Translations under genes and position numbers: made by a program
Notes under the pieces: generated by a model
The model's database searches: none
What the model was told of the DNA's origin: nothing
Seen by the model: the letters and a program-made list of their open reading frames with translations, nothing else
Assembly (NCBI GenBank): GCA_014337915.1
Contig: QUBU01000006.1
Location: 62,001-126,000 of the forward strand
Source of the DNA: Gammaproteobacteria bacterium
GTDB lineage: Bacteria; Pseudomonadota; Gammaproteobacteria; Steroidobacterales; GCA-2729495
Length of the DNA stretch: 64,000 bases
Reading direction: 5' to 3'
Shown here: in pieces, positions 9,368 to 17,270 of the stretch
How positions within the stretch are numbered: the stretch's first letter is position 1
Layout of the letters: each line of letters opens with the position of its first letter

Positions 9368-10072
9368 TCAGCTGCGTGGCAGGCGCTGGGGGGAGGCGAA
9401 ATCGACCACGCCGGCGAGCGCGCGCAGGCGGCCGAGGTCCAGCAGCTGCACCCGGTGGCTGTCCAGGCGGCGGATCAGGCCGCGCTTCTCGAGCTGGCCG
9501 AAGCTGCGGCTGACGGTCTCCTTCTGCAGCCCGAGGTAGTCGGCGATGTCCTCGCGGGTCATGGGCAGGCTCACGTCGCCGAGGGCCGGGCTGCCATCCT
9601 CGACCAGGCCATCGGCCAGGCGCCGGGAATGGCGCAGGTAGAGCAGGAACACGGCAAGGCGTTCCAGCGCCGTGCGCTGGCCGAGGCTGTAGATCTTGTC
9701 GAGCAGGTCCTCGAGCACGCGCAGCGTCATGTTCCTGAAGGTGCGATCGGCCTCCGGGTCGCGCAGCAGCCGCGATTCGAAGTCCGCGCGCGGGCGGCAG
9801 GCGACGCGGGCCGGGGTCACCGCCTGGATGGTGAAGTAATAGCGATCCGCGGTGGTGAGGCCGATGAAGTTGTCGCGGAACAGGAAGCTGAGCACCTGGC
9901 GGCGGCCGTCGCTGCCGGTGCGGCTCATCATGAGCATGCCGTCGAGTATGTTGAATACCTCGTCGGCGGGTGCCCCCGCGGCGAGCAGCACCTGCCCGGG
10001 AGCCAGTTCGCGTGTCGGGGCGCGGGCGAAAGCCTCGAGGAAAACGTCTTCGGGCAGCGGCAGGGCGGGCAT
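9368..10072 (-). CDS. Crp/Fnr-family transcriptional regulator
   Basis: This protein has about 234 residues. An N-terminal cyclic-nucleotide-binding-like beta barrel (about 15-125), a dimerisation helix and a C-terminal winged helix with the HTH sequence MTREDIADYLGLQKETVSRS make up the fold. The Glu and two Arg that contact FNR-type sites (E..SR) are present in the recognition helix. There is no N-terminal cysteine cluster, so an oxygen-labile 4Fe-4S cluster of the FNR type is not supported. It is closer to FixK/Dnr-like members. A cytochrome c lies downstream on the same strand, and a FixL/FixJ-like pair lies 8 kb away. I chose ATG 10072 rather than the further-upstream in-frame codon at 10108. 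Confidence 0.85.
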   Translation of the reverse strand: MPALPLPEDVFLEAFARAPTRELAPGQVLLAAGAPADEVFNILDGMLMMSRTGSDGRRQVLSFLFRDNFIGLTTADRYYFTIQAVTPARVACRPRADFESRLLRDPEADRTFRNMTLRVLEDLLDKIYSLGQRTALERLAVFLLYLRHSRRLADGLVEDGSPALGDVSLPMTREDIADYLGLQKETVSRSFGQLEKRGLIRRLDSHRVQLLDLGRLRALAGVVDFASPQRLPRS

Positions 10073-10127
10073 CCGCCAAGCATGGCGCGGGTCCCGGCGC
10101 TGCCGCAAGCGGCCGCCCGGCCGGCCG

Positions 10128-10157
10128 TGGACGCCTTCCGAGGCCCGAGGGTATGAT
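10128..10157 (+). promoter_or_regulatory. Candidate promoter of tRNA-Arg
   Basis: A good -10 element (TATGAT, 10152-10157) lies 16 bases before the tRNA, with a weak -35 match (TGGACG, 10128-10133) 18 bases further upstream. Confidence 0.45.
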
Positions 10158-10172
10158 GGCCGCCCTTCGAAA

Positions 10173-10249
10173 GCGCCCGTAGCTCAGCTGGATAGAGTAC
10201 TGCCCTCCGAAGGCAGGGGTCGTGAGTTCGAATCTCGCCGGGCGCGCCA
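10173..10249 (+). tRNA. tRNA-Arg (anticodon CCG)
   Basis: The 77-base cloverleaf has a 7-bp acceptor stem (GCGCCCG with CGGGCGC) and a D arm with AGCTCAGCTGGATAGAG. The anticodon stem is CTGCC/GGCAG, the anticodon CCG at 10207-10209, and the T loop is GTTCGAATC. CCA is encoded at 10247-10249. It reads the CGG codon for arginine. A hairpin follows ten bases later, and no integrase or attachment-site duplication is seen nearby. Confidence 0.97.
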
Positions 10250-10258
10250 ATCCCGCGG

Positions 10259-10285
10259 ACAGGGGGCCAGCTGCCCCCTGTTCAT
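10259..10285 (+). terminator. Terminator after tRNA-Arg
   Basis: A 9-bp stem (ACAGGGGGC with GCCCCCTGT) and a 5-base loop are followed by TTCATT. It lies ten bases after the tRNA and 35 bases before the next gene. Confidence 0.6.
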
Positions 10286-10319
10286 TGTCCAGCCCGTTGC
10301 CGGACGCTATCTTGCGGCG

Positions 10320-12059
10320 ATGCCGCGCCTGTACATCATCGATCACTCGCTGATCTCGCCCGGCGGCCACCATTACGAGTACGACCTGCACGTCGCCGCA
10401 GCCGCCCGGCGGGCTGGCTGGGAGCCGGTGCTGGCCACCAACCGCCGCTTCGCGCCGCATGCGGCATCGCTGGCGCCCTGGCGGGTCATCGCCGCGTTCC
10501 GCAATGACAGCTACAACCGCTTCACGGTGACCTCGGGCGCGACCAGCCTGCCGCAGGATCCCTACCGTCGGGGCGCATGGCAACGGCTGCCACTGGGCGG
10601 CCGCGGGCCGCTGGCGCTCTGGCGCCGCTGGTCGATGCTGCTGAAGCAGCGTCGCCGCCTCGGGCGCTTCGTGCGCGGCTGCCAGGAACTGTTCGCCAGG
10701 GTTGCCCCGCGGCCGGACGATGTGGTGTTCGTGCCTACGCTGTCGGAGTTCGACCTGGTGGCCGTGGCGCGCTTCCTGGCGCGCCGGCCACCGGCGGCGG
10801 CCTGCCGTTGGCACCTGCAGTTCCACCTGAATTTCCTCGAGGGCGCCGAACCCGCGCACGAGCGCCAGTCGGGACGGGTCGCCGCCATGCGCGAGCACTT
10901 CGCCGCACTGCTGGCGCCCGGTCTGCGCCTGGAATTCCACGCGACCACCGCGCAGGTCGCCGCGCAGTACAACCGCATGGGCCTCGCGCATTTCACGGTG
11001 CTCGACTACCCGGTGAGCACGGCCTTCCGCCCGCTCGATGCACCGGAGTCGTCGCGGCCGCTGCGCATGCTCTCGGCCGGCGGCGCCCGCGCCGAGAAGG
11101 GAACCTCGCGCCTTGCCGAAGTGCTGCAGGCGGGCTGGGAGGAGTTCTTCGCCAGTGGCCGGGTCGAGCTGCTGGTTCAGGTCGGCAAGGATACCGAGCT
11201 CCCGGCGCTGCCCGGGCCCGCGCCGGCGTCGGGCAGCGTCAGGCGGCTGCCATTCCCGATGTCCGCCGACGATTACTGCGCCATGATCCGCGCGGCCGAC
11301 CTCGGCCTGTTTCTCTACGACCCGGCGCGCTACCACGGGCGTGCCAGCGGCGTGCTGATCGAGATGCTCTGTTCCGGCGTGCCGGTCATCGTGCCCGCAG
11401 GCTGCTGGCTGGCCGGTGAAATCGCCGCGGCCAACTTCCAGTACCTCGATGGACTGCGCGCGCAGGCGGTGTCCGTGACCGCGCCAGTGGCCGCCCACTG
11501 GCAGCCGCTGCCGCCGGCCGCGGGTGAATCCGCACCCGTGCTGGCCTGCGACTGCGCCATCGCGCCAGGCGCGCGTGAACTGCTGCTGTCGCTGGTGGTG
11601 ACCAGTCCCGCCGGCCCCGGCCATTACCTCGCGCTCGGTTGCGAGCAGCTCGACGGGCAGGGCCAGCTCCTGGCCTGCCAGGCCGAGGTTCTGGATCTGC
11701 GTGGGGATGGCGGGCCGCTGCGGCTGTTGCTGCACCTGCAGGCTGGTGCCGGCAGCCTGCGGCTGCGGCTGGCGCATGCCCACGAACCGCTGGCGATCCG
11801 CCTCGCAGCGAGCGAGCTCTGTTTCCTGGAAGCGGGGCCGGATGGCCTGCCGCTGGCTGCCATCGGGCTCGCGGCGGCCTCGGTGGCGGAGATTCCACGC
11901 CTGTTGCGCGACCTGGTCGCGCATCACGGTCACTATCGGACGCAGGCGCGACGCTTCGCGCGGGCCTACGGCGAGCTGCACTCGCCGGACACGGTGGTGG
12001 CGCGGGTCACCGCGCCGGATGCGCCGGCTGTCAGCGCTGCGGGCGCGGCGGCTGGCTGA
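10320..12059 (+). CDS. Glycosyltransferase-like protein with C-terminal extension
   Basis: This 579-residue protein begins MPRLYIIDHSLISPGGHHYEY. Its N-terminal half has a GT-B-like layout. The region ADLGLFLYDPARYHGRASGVLIEMLCSGVPVIV (about 325-360) matches the nucleotide-sugar-binding C-terminal subdomain of group-1 (GT4-like) glycosyltransferases. From about residue 390 a second region of roughly 125 residues looks like an all-beta domain (repeated LLLSLVV, LRLRLAH patterns). A final helical segment follows. I do not recognise the extension. The gene stands alone after the tRNA, so no polysaccharide pathway can be assigned. An alternative reading is a sugar-binding protein of a capsule or O-antigen system. 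Confidence 0.6.
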   Translation: MPRLYIIDHSLISPGGHHYEYDLHVAAAARRAGWEPVLATNRRFAPHAASLAPWRVIAAFRNDSYNRFTVTSGATSLPQDPYRRGAWQRLPLGGRGPLALWRRWSMLLKQRRRLGRFVRGCQELFARVAPRPDDVVFVPTLSEFDLVAVARFLARRPPAAACRWHLQFHLNFLEGAEPAHERQSGRVAAMREHFAALLAPGLRLEFHATTAQVAAQYNRMGLAHFTVLDYPVSTAFRPLDAPESSRPLRMLSAGGARAEKGTSRLAEVLQAGWEEFFASGRVELLVQVGKDTELPALPGPAPASGSVRRLPFPMSADDYCAMIRAADLGLFLYDPARYHGRASGVLIEMLCSGVPVIVPAGCWLAGEIAAANFQYLDGLRAQAVSVTAPVAAHWQPLPPAAGESAPVLACDCAIAPGARELLLSLVVTSPAGPGHYLALGCEQLDGQGQLLACQAEVLDLRGDGGPLRLLLHLQAGAGSLRLRLAHAHEPLAIRLAASELCFLEAGPDGLPLAAIGLAAASVAEIPRLLRDLVAHHGHYRTQARRFARAYGELHSPDTVVARVTAPDAPAVSAAGAAAG

Positions 12060-12225
12060 AGCTCATCACCGGCACACTATCGTCGGCGTCGTCGCCGCTG
12101 GTGGCACTGGCGCCGGCGGCGCCGGCCAGCAGTGCGGTGATGTAGGGGTCCCAGCCGCCGTCGGTCACATCGGGTTCCGGTTCGTCGGCGGGTGCAGCCG
12201 CCCTGGGCAGTGAATGTAGAGGCAT
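12031..12225 (-). CDS. Small hypothetical protein overlapping the glycosyltransferase end
   Basis: This 64-residue frame has an acidic middle (ATSGDDADDSVPVM) and a Pro/Ala-rich start. Its codons are GC-rich at the third position like real genes here. Its last 29 bases overlap the end of the opposite-strand glycosyltransferase. The upstream region (12226-12290) is unusually AT-rich for this genome, with a TATATT element and tandem GTTCT repeats on the plus strand at 12237-12250. There is no clear ribosome site. If this frame is not real, 12060-12405 is empty apart from the leader of the CDGSH gene. I know no family match. Confidence 0.4.
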   Translation of the reverse strand: MPLHSLPRAAAPADEPEPDVTDGGWDPYITALLAGAAGASATSGDDADDSVPVMSFSQPPRPQR

Positions 12226-12405
12226 GGCGAGTGTTCTTTTTGTTCTACGCGCTGGAAATATAGTCCTTCGCGCCGGCGAATCCCATAGAGTCGGTCACGT
12301 TCTGACATAACGCAGCAGCCCGCCCTGCAGTGCTAGCATGGCCCGACGCCGCCGCAACGGCGTCATTGCATTCATCGACAAGCGCCAACCGCGCTGGGAG
12401 CAGGC

Positions 12406-12621
12406 ATGAAGATCACGATCGTCCCCAATGGCCCGATCCTCATCGACACCGTGGGCGAGTGGACCTGGGATGGCGCGGGCACGCCGATCCGCAAGAAGGA
12501 TCGCCTCGCGCTCTGCCGCTGCGGGGCATCGGCCGCCAAGCCGTTCTGCGATGGCAGCCATCGCCGGATCGGCTTCGAGGCGCCGGGCGGCAGCTGCGAG
12601 CTGACACCGCGCGAATCCTGA
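12406..12621 (+). CDS. CDGSH iron-sulfur protein
   Basis: This 71-residue protein carries the CDGSH 2Fe-2S signature in LCRCGASAAKPFCDGSH, with three Cys and one His as ligands. The N-terminal part (about 1-40) is typical of short bacterial members. Such proteins hold a labile redox-active cluster; their partners are generally unknown. The start ATG follows GGGAGCAGGC. It precedes carbonic anhydrase by 57 bp. Confidence 0.88.
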   Translation: MKITIVPNGPILIDTVGEWTWDGAGTPIRKKDRLALCRCGASAAKPFCDGSHRRIGFEAPGGSCELTPRES

Positions 12622-12678
12622 ATCCCGGCAGCCTGGCCCGGCCTTGGTGCGGGGCCATGGCGGCCGTAATATGCCGCC

Positions 12679-13323
12679 ATGCGTTTCCTCAAGCACCTGT
12701 TCCAGAACAACCAGGCCTGGGCCGAACGCATCAGCGCGAGGGATCCGGAGTTCTTCCTCAAGCTGTCGCGGCAGCAGTCACCGGAATACCTGTGGATCGG
12801 CTGTTCGGACAGCCGCGTGCCGGCCAACCAGATCGTCGGCCTGCTGCCCGGCGAGGTCTTCGTGCACCGCAACGTCGCCAACGTCGTGGTGCACACCGAC
12901 CTCAACTGCCTGTCGGTGCTGCAGTTCGCGGTGGACGTGCTGCGCGTCAAGCACGTCATGGTGGTTGGCCACTATGGCTGCGGCGGCGTGGTCTCGGCGC
13001 TGCGCAACGAGCGTCTCGGCCTGATCGACAACTGGCTGCGCCACGTGCAGGACGTGCGGCTGAAGCACCAGCTGATGCTCGAGTCCCTCGCCAGCCAGTC
13101 GCAGCAGGCCGACCGCCTCTGCGAGCTCAACGTCATCGAGCAGGCGGTCAACGTCTGCCAGACCACCGTGGTGCAGGAGGCCTGGGCCCGCGGCCAGGCG
13201 GTGACCATCCATGGCTGGATTTACAGCCTCACCGACGGGCGCCTGCGTGACCTCAGCACCTGCATCGCCAGCCAGGACGAGCTCGTTCCGGTGTACTCGG
13301 AAGCGCTCGGCCGCCTGGGCTGA
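12679..13323 (+). CDS. can: Beta-class carbonic anhydrase
   Basis: This 214-residue zinc enzyme interconverts CO2 and bicarbonate. The zinc ligands and catalytic dyad sit at Cys42, Asp44 and Arg46 (GCSDSRVP) and His98 and Cys101 (GHYGCGG), the same numbering as the E. coli Can protein. It lacks a signal peptide and is cytoplasmic. It is followed 6 bp later by an RDD-family membrane protein, so they may be co-transcribed. Confidence 0.95.
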   Translation: MRFLKHLFQNNQAWAERISARDPEFFLKLSRQQSPEYLWIGCSDSRVPANQIVGLLPGEVFVHRNVANVVVHTDLNCLSVLQFAVDVLRVKHVMVVGHYGCGGVVSALRNERLGLIDNWLRHVQDVRLKHQLMLESLASQSQQADRLCELNVIEQAVNVCQTTVVQEAWARGQAVTIHGWIYSLTDGRLRDLSTCIASQDELVPVYSEALGRLG

Positions 13324-13329
13324 AGGCCG

Positions 13330-13830
13330 GTGGGCGCGTCCGCGGACCTGCCCTGCGTCGGCTTCTGGGCCCGGGTGCTGGCCGCGCTGATCGATACCCT
13401 GCTGCTGGCCCTGGTCATCGCGCCGGTGTTGTGGGCCGCCTACGGCTGGGGCTTCTTCGACGCCTATGTCGACCACTACCGGCAGGTGCTGGGCGGCAAC
13501 CTGCTGGCCGCAGCGCCTGCCGATCGCGGCCCGCTCGATCCGCTGATGACCTATGGCTTCCCCGCGCTGGCCGTCCTCGCGTTCTGGATCGCCCGCGCCG
13601 CGACCCCTGGAAAGATGCTGATCGGCGCGCGCATCGTCGATGCCACCACCGGCGGGCCACCGACGACGCTGCAGCTCGTCGGCCGCTACCTCGGTTACTT
13701 CGTCTCCACCATCCCGCTGGGTCTGGGCCTGCTGTGGGTGGCATTCGATCCGCGCAAGCAGGGCTGGCATGACAAGCTGGCGGGCACGCTGGTGGTGCGG
13801 GGCAGGCGCGACCCGGGAGCCGCGGCCTGA
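13330..13830 (+). CDS. RDD-family membrane protein
   Basis: This 166-residue inner-membrane protein has the RDD domain: two N-terminal helices (VLAALIDTLLLALVIAPVLWAAY and FPALAVLAFWIARAATPGKM), the conserved GKMLIGARIVDA segment and a third helix. The end, KQGWHDKLAGTLVV, is the family signature. It starts at GTG 13330. RDD proteins have been linked to ion exchange or membrane homeostasis, but the role here is unknown. Confidence 0.87.
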   Translation: MGASADLPCVGFWARVLAALIDTLLLALVIAPVLWAAYGWGFFDAYVDHYRQVLGGNLLAAAPADRGPLDPLMTYGFPALAVLAFWIARAATPGKMLIGARIVDATTGGPPTTLQLVGRYLGYFVSTIPLGLGLLWVAFDPRKQGWHDKLAGTLVVRGRRDPGAAA

Positions 13831-13850
13831 CCCGCCCGCCTGGCCAGCCC

Positions 13851-14300
13851 ATGCGCCGCATCCGCCTCGTGCCGCCCGCCTACTTCCTGCTGGCCCTGCT
13901 GCTGCAGCTGGCGCTCGACTGGCTGCTGCCCGGCGCGGAACTGCTCCGGCCCGGCTGGCGCTGGCTCGGCTGGCTGCTGCTGGTGCCGGTGATCCTGCTC
14001 GCGGCGCCCGCAGCCCGCGCGCTGGCAAGCCGCGGCACCACCCTGCATCCGTTCGGCCAGCCGAGCCAGCTCGTCACCGATGGCCCGTACCGCTACACGC
14101 GCAATCCGCTGTACCTGGCGCTCGCCTGCATCCTGCTCGCCGTGGCGGTGTGGCTCGGCAGCCTGGCCGCGCTGCTGGTGGTGCCCGTCTTCTGCCTGGC
14201 GATCACCCGGTCATTCATCCGCCACGAGGAGCAGGTGCTGGCGGCGGCCTTTGGCGCGGACTACGCCGACTACTGCCGTCGCGTGCGACGCTGGCTCTGA
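13851..14300 (+). CDS. Isoprenylcysteine methyltransferase-like (PEMT/ICMT) membrane protein
   Basis: This 149-residue integral membrane protein has four hydrophobic segments. It also carries the ICMT/PEMT signature: GPYRYTRNPLYLALACILLA and, near the end, RHEEQVLAAAFGADYADYCRRVRRW. Members methylate small or lipid-linked substrates with S-adenosylmethionine; the substrate is not predictable. It lies 20 bp after the RDD gene and 6 bp before a DUF2784 gene. Confidence 0.85.
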   Translation: MRRIRLVPPAYFLLALLLQLALDWLLPGAELLRPGWRWLGWLLLVPVILLAAPAARALASRGTTLHPFGQPSQLVTDGPYRYTRNPLYLALACILLAVAVWLGSLAALLVVPVFCLAITRSFIRHEEQVLAAAFGADYADYCRRVRRWL

Positions 14301-14306
14301 ACGCGC

Positions 14307-14693
14307 GTGAACCCCTACGGCGTGCTGGCCGACGCGGTGCTGCTGGTGCATGCGCTGTTCGTGGCTTTCGTGGTCATCGGCCAGCTGCTGGTGCTGGCGG
14401 GCCTGGCCTGCGGCTGGCGCTGGGTCCGCAACTGGCGTTTTCGCCTGTGGCACCTGCTGGCAATCGGCGTGGTGGTGCTACAGGCCTGGGCCGGCGTGCT
14501 TTGCCCGCTGACCATCCTCGAGAACGCGCTGCGATTGCGGGCCGGCGAGGCGGGCTACTCCGGTTCCTTCATCACCCACTGGCTGCATCGGCTGATTTTC
14601 TTCGATGCAGCACCATGGGTGTTCACTGTCGCCTATTCGGCCTTCGGGGCGCTGGTCCTCGCGACCTGGTACTGGGGTCGTCCGCGGCGCTGA
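14307..14693 (+). CDS. DUF2784 membrane protein
   Basis: This 128-residue protein has about four membrane segments. The family features are VHALFVAFVVIGQLLVLAG, the CPLTILENALR motif and GSFITHWLHRLIFFDAAPW. It starts at GTG 14307, directly behind the methyltransferase. Function is unknown. Confidence 0.85.
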   Translation: MNPYGVLADAVLLVHALFVAFVVIGQLLVLAGLACGWRWVRNWRFRLWHLLAIGVVVLQAWAGVLCPLTILENALRLRAGEAGYSGSFITHWLHRLIFFDAAPWVFTVAYSAFGALVLATWYWGRPRR

Positions 14694-14741
14694 GTGACGC
14701 CGCGCTGCCCCGGCCCTTCGAATTGCGCTATGGTGCTGGCC

Positions 14742-15125
14742 ATGAAACTCGGCAATGACACGGGCCCGCAACTGGTCCTCGGGCCGCTGGAGCGCGCCGT
14801 GCTCGAAGCGCAGGGCCGTAACCTCGGCGACGGCGCGCCGGCCTGGTTTGCGCAGTGCCGGCGCGCCCGCGTGCTCAGCCGCAGCCACAGCGGCGTCGGT
14901 TTCGTCACGCGCTTCGAACTGCCCGCGGATGCAATGGCGCTGGATGCGGAGCAGGCAAGCCGGGTCCGCGCCGTTTACGCCAGCCATCCCGCGTTGCGGG
15001 AGCCGGCGGAGTTCCTGGTGCAGCTGCGGGAGGGCCGGCTGCTGGCGCTGGAGGCTTTCTGCTTCGAGGGCATGTGGCCCGAGGAGGAGGCCGGCTTTCG
15101 CATCAGCGCCCCGCCACCCGCATGA
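14742..15125 (+). CDS. Hypothetical protein
   Basis: This 127-residue soluble protein has no recognised family. It is a mix of short helices and strands with a conserved-looking core (FVTRFELPADAMALD, EFLVQLREGRLLALEAFCFEG). The end is acidic and Pro-rich. Two ATG codons (14730, 14742) are possible and neither has a clear ribosome site. Its stop overlaps the next start by 4 bp (ATGA), which supports real translation. Confidence 0.65.
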   Translation: MKLGNDTGPQLVLGPLERAVLEAQGRNLGDGAPAWFAQCRRARVLSRSHSGVGFVTRFELPADAMALDAEQASRVRAVYASHPALREPAEFLVQLREGRLLALEAFCFEGMWPEEEAGFRISAPPPA

Positions 15126-15526
15126 CCCGCTACGCCAGGCTCAACCTGCTGGCGATGGCCGGCCTGCCGGCGGCTGCCAGCCTGGCGGCGCTCTGGGTCT
15201 TCGGCCCGCGGGCCGACACGCTTGCAGCCGTCGCGGGCATGAACCTGCTGGTGATGCTGGCCGCTGGCCTGTTTGCGGCCTTGCTGCTGCGGGCGGTGAA
15301 CGCGCCGGACCGCCTGGCCGCCGGCATCGCGCTCGCGCCCGCGGTGATCCCGGCGCTCGCCGGCAGCGCCTGGTACCTCTGGCGCGCGCTGCGCCCGGAA
15401 GAGGTCGCGCCGGGACGCGAGTACCTCGCAGGCCCGCAGTACCTGCTGCTGCTCGCGGTGGCTCTATGGATCCTGGCCTGGGCCGCCGGGAGACTCCTGC
15501 GCGCGGTCCGCTGCCGCGGCGCCTGA
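15122..15526 (+). CDS. Hypothetical membrane protein
   Basis: This 134-residue protein has four predicted transmembrane helices, separated by an exposed loop (RALRPEEVAPGREYLAGPQ). No family is recognised. It is translationally coupled to the preceding gene by a 4-bp overlap, so the two small proteins may act together. Confidence 0.65.
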   Translation: MTRYARLNLLAMAGLPAAASLAALWVFGPRADTLAAVAGMNLLVMLAAGLFAALLLRAVNAPDRLAAGIALAPAVIPALAGSAWYLWRALRPEEVAPGREYLAGPQYLLLLAVALWILAWAAGRLLRAVRCRGA

Positions 15527-15559
15527 TCAGCCACCGGTTCGCCCACCGCCACTGCGACC

Positions 15560-16594
15560 ATGGCACGGCGACATCCACCCCTGCGGTACCTGCCGTACCG
15601 CGAAGCCCGCCGGCTGCCGCATATCGTCGTCGACGGCGCGCCACAGGCCTCGACGGTGCTCACCCTCTCGCACTGGCCGAACAACGCCACGCCGGACCGC
15701 TACCGGCGCGACACCTCGACGGAGACCACGCTCGCCTGGCTCGAGGACCACGATCCACGCCGCGTTGCCGGCGTCGTCACCAACAGCCACTTCGACGAGG
15801 ATGGCCTGTTCAGCATGTTCACGCTGCTGGACCCGGACCGCGCCTGGCGCCACCGCGCCCTGCTTGCCGATGCGGCGCGCGCCGGGGACTTCGGCGTGTA
15901 CCGGGCCCGCGCGGCGGCGCGGCTGTGCTTCATCATCGAGGGCCATGCCGATCCGCAGCGCTCGCCGCTGCCGCGCCCGGTCTTCGCCGGGACAGCCACG
16001 GAGCGCATCGCCGCCCTGTACCGCGCGCTGTTGCCGCGCCTGCCGCGGCTGCTGGCCAGGCCCAATGGCTGGCGGCGCCTCTGGCAGGACCAGGACCAGC
16101 ACCTTGATGCCAGCGAGGCGCTGCTCGCTTCCGGCCGCGTCTCGATCGAAGAGGAGCCGGAGCTGGATCTCGCCATCGTGCGCATCCCGGACGACCTGCC
16201 GGCGCGGCCGCTGTGGCGCTACCTGCGGAGAGAGGAAGCGGTGCTGCATCCCTGTGCGATCCACAACCGCAGCCGCGCCGGGCGCCTGGTGCGCATCCAG
16301 GGCCGGCGCGTCGAAGTGCAGTACCGCTACGAGTCCTGGCTGCAGATCGTCTCGCGCCGGCCGGCGCTGCGGGTCGACCTCGGCCCGCTGGCCCGCTGGC
16401 TGAATCGCCGCGAGCGCCATGGTCGCTGGATCTGGGAGGACAGCCTCGACATCGCGCCGCGCCTGTATCTCGCCGGCGGCGCGCCATCGTCGCTGCCGCC
16501 CACTGTCATCCTTCGCGAACTGCGCCGCCAGTTCGCGACGCAGCCGCCGGTCTGGGACCCCTTCGACTGGCCGCGGCGGAGCGCGCCGGCTTGA
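15560..16594 (+). CDS. Uncharacterised protein (possibly DUF6687-like)
   Basis: This 344-residue soluble protein has several conserved-looking motifs: VDGAPQASTVLTLSHWPNN near the N-terminus, VTNSHFDEDGLFSMFTLLDP (about 72-91), and WRRLWQDQDQHLDAS. A late segment, VQYRYESWLQIVSRRP, follows. The Asp/His content in NSHFDEDG recalls metal-dependent phosphoesterases that deal with acidic clusters, but I cannot assign one. I believe similar proteins are annotated as DUF6687, from memory only. It lies between two membrane-protein genes. Confidence 0.6.
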   Translation: MARRHPPLRYLPYREARRLPHIVVDGAPQASTVLTLSHWPNNATPDRYRRDTSTETTLAWLEDHDPRRVAGVVTNSHFDEDGLFSMFTLLDPDRAWRHRALLADAARAGDFGVYRARAAARLCFIIEGHADPQRSPLPRPVFAGTATERIAALYRALLPRLPRLLARPNGWRRLWQDQDQHLDASEALLASGRVSIEEEPELDLAIVRIPDDLPARPLWRYLRREEAVLHPCAIHNRSRAGRLVRIQGRRVEVQYRYESWLQIVSRRPALRVDLGPLARWLNRRERHGRWIWEDSLDIAPRLYLAGGAPSSLPPTVILRELRRQFATQPPVWDPFDWPRRSAPA

Positions 16595-16625
16595 CGCCCA
16601 CTGTGCCCTCACGCATAACGCGGCC

Positions 16626-17270
16626 ATGACCGACCGGCTGCCATCCCGGCACCAATCGCAGGCGCGGCTGCTGCAATGGGCCTGGCTGGCGCTGTTCTGG
16701 GGCGTGCTCGCCTGGTCCGCCATCGCTCCCCGGGACCGCCTGACCTGGTGGCTCGAGGTGGCGCCCGCACTGGCGGGTTTCCTGGTGCTGGTCGGGACGC
16801 GGCGCAGCTTTCCGCTGACGCCGCTGGCCTACACGCTGGTGCTGTTGCACTGCCTGATCCTGATGATCGGCGGCCACTACACCTACGCCGAGGTGCCGCT
16901 CGGGGACTGGCTGCGCGATGCCCTCGGGCAGGACCGCAACAACTACGACAAGCTCGGCCACTTCGCCCAGGGCTTCGTGCCCGCCATCCTGGCGCGTGAG
17001 CTGATGATCCGCCTGCGCATCGTGCTGCGGCCGGCCTGGCGCGGCTTCCTGGTGGCCTGCGTCTGCCTGGCGATCAGTGCCGCCTACGAGCTGCTGGAGT
17101 GGGCTGCCGCGCTGGTCAGCGCCCAGGCGGCCGATGCCTTCCTCGGCACCCAGGGCTACGCCTGGGATACGCAGTCGGATATGGCTTTCGCGCTGCTGGG
17201 TGCGTTGCTGGCGCTGGTGCTGCTCGGCCGCTGGCACGATCGCCAGCTCGCGCGGCTGTCCCGGGGCTAG
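16626..17270 (+). CDS. YjdF-like DUF2238 membrane protein
   Basis: This 214-residue inner-membrane protein has about six helices. It carries the DUF2238 (YjdF) core HYTYAEVPLGDWLRDA, NNYDKLGHFAQGFVPAI and the late YAWDTQSDMAFALLGALLAL. The conserved Asp and His in DKLGHF are intact. Function is unknown. Its final bases overlap the convergent dksA-like gene by 4 bp. Confidence 0.85.
   Translation: MTDRLPSRHQSQARLLQWAWLALFWGVLAWSAIAPRDRLTWWLEVAPALAGFLVLVGTRRSFPLTPLAYTLVLLHCLILMIGGHYTYAEVPLGDWLRDALGQDRNNYDKLGHFAQGFVPAILARELMIRLRIVLRPAWRGFLVACVCLAISAAYELLEWAAALVSAQAADAFLGTQGYAWDTQSDMAFALLGALLALVLLGRWHDRQLARLSRG

Noticed and set aside
10173-10320. tRNA-Arg as a possible integration site for a mobile element
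   Set aside because: No integrase, no second copy of the tRNA 3' end within the window and no change in base use beyond it.
9258-11981. A 907-residue open frame on the minus strand, and a 715-residue one at 4356-6503
   Set aside because: They are antisense shadows. High third-position GC removes stops on the opposite strand. Their products are rich in Arg, Gln, His and Ala without motifs, and they cover well-identified genes.
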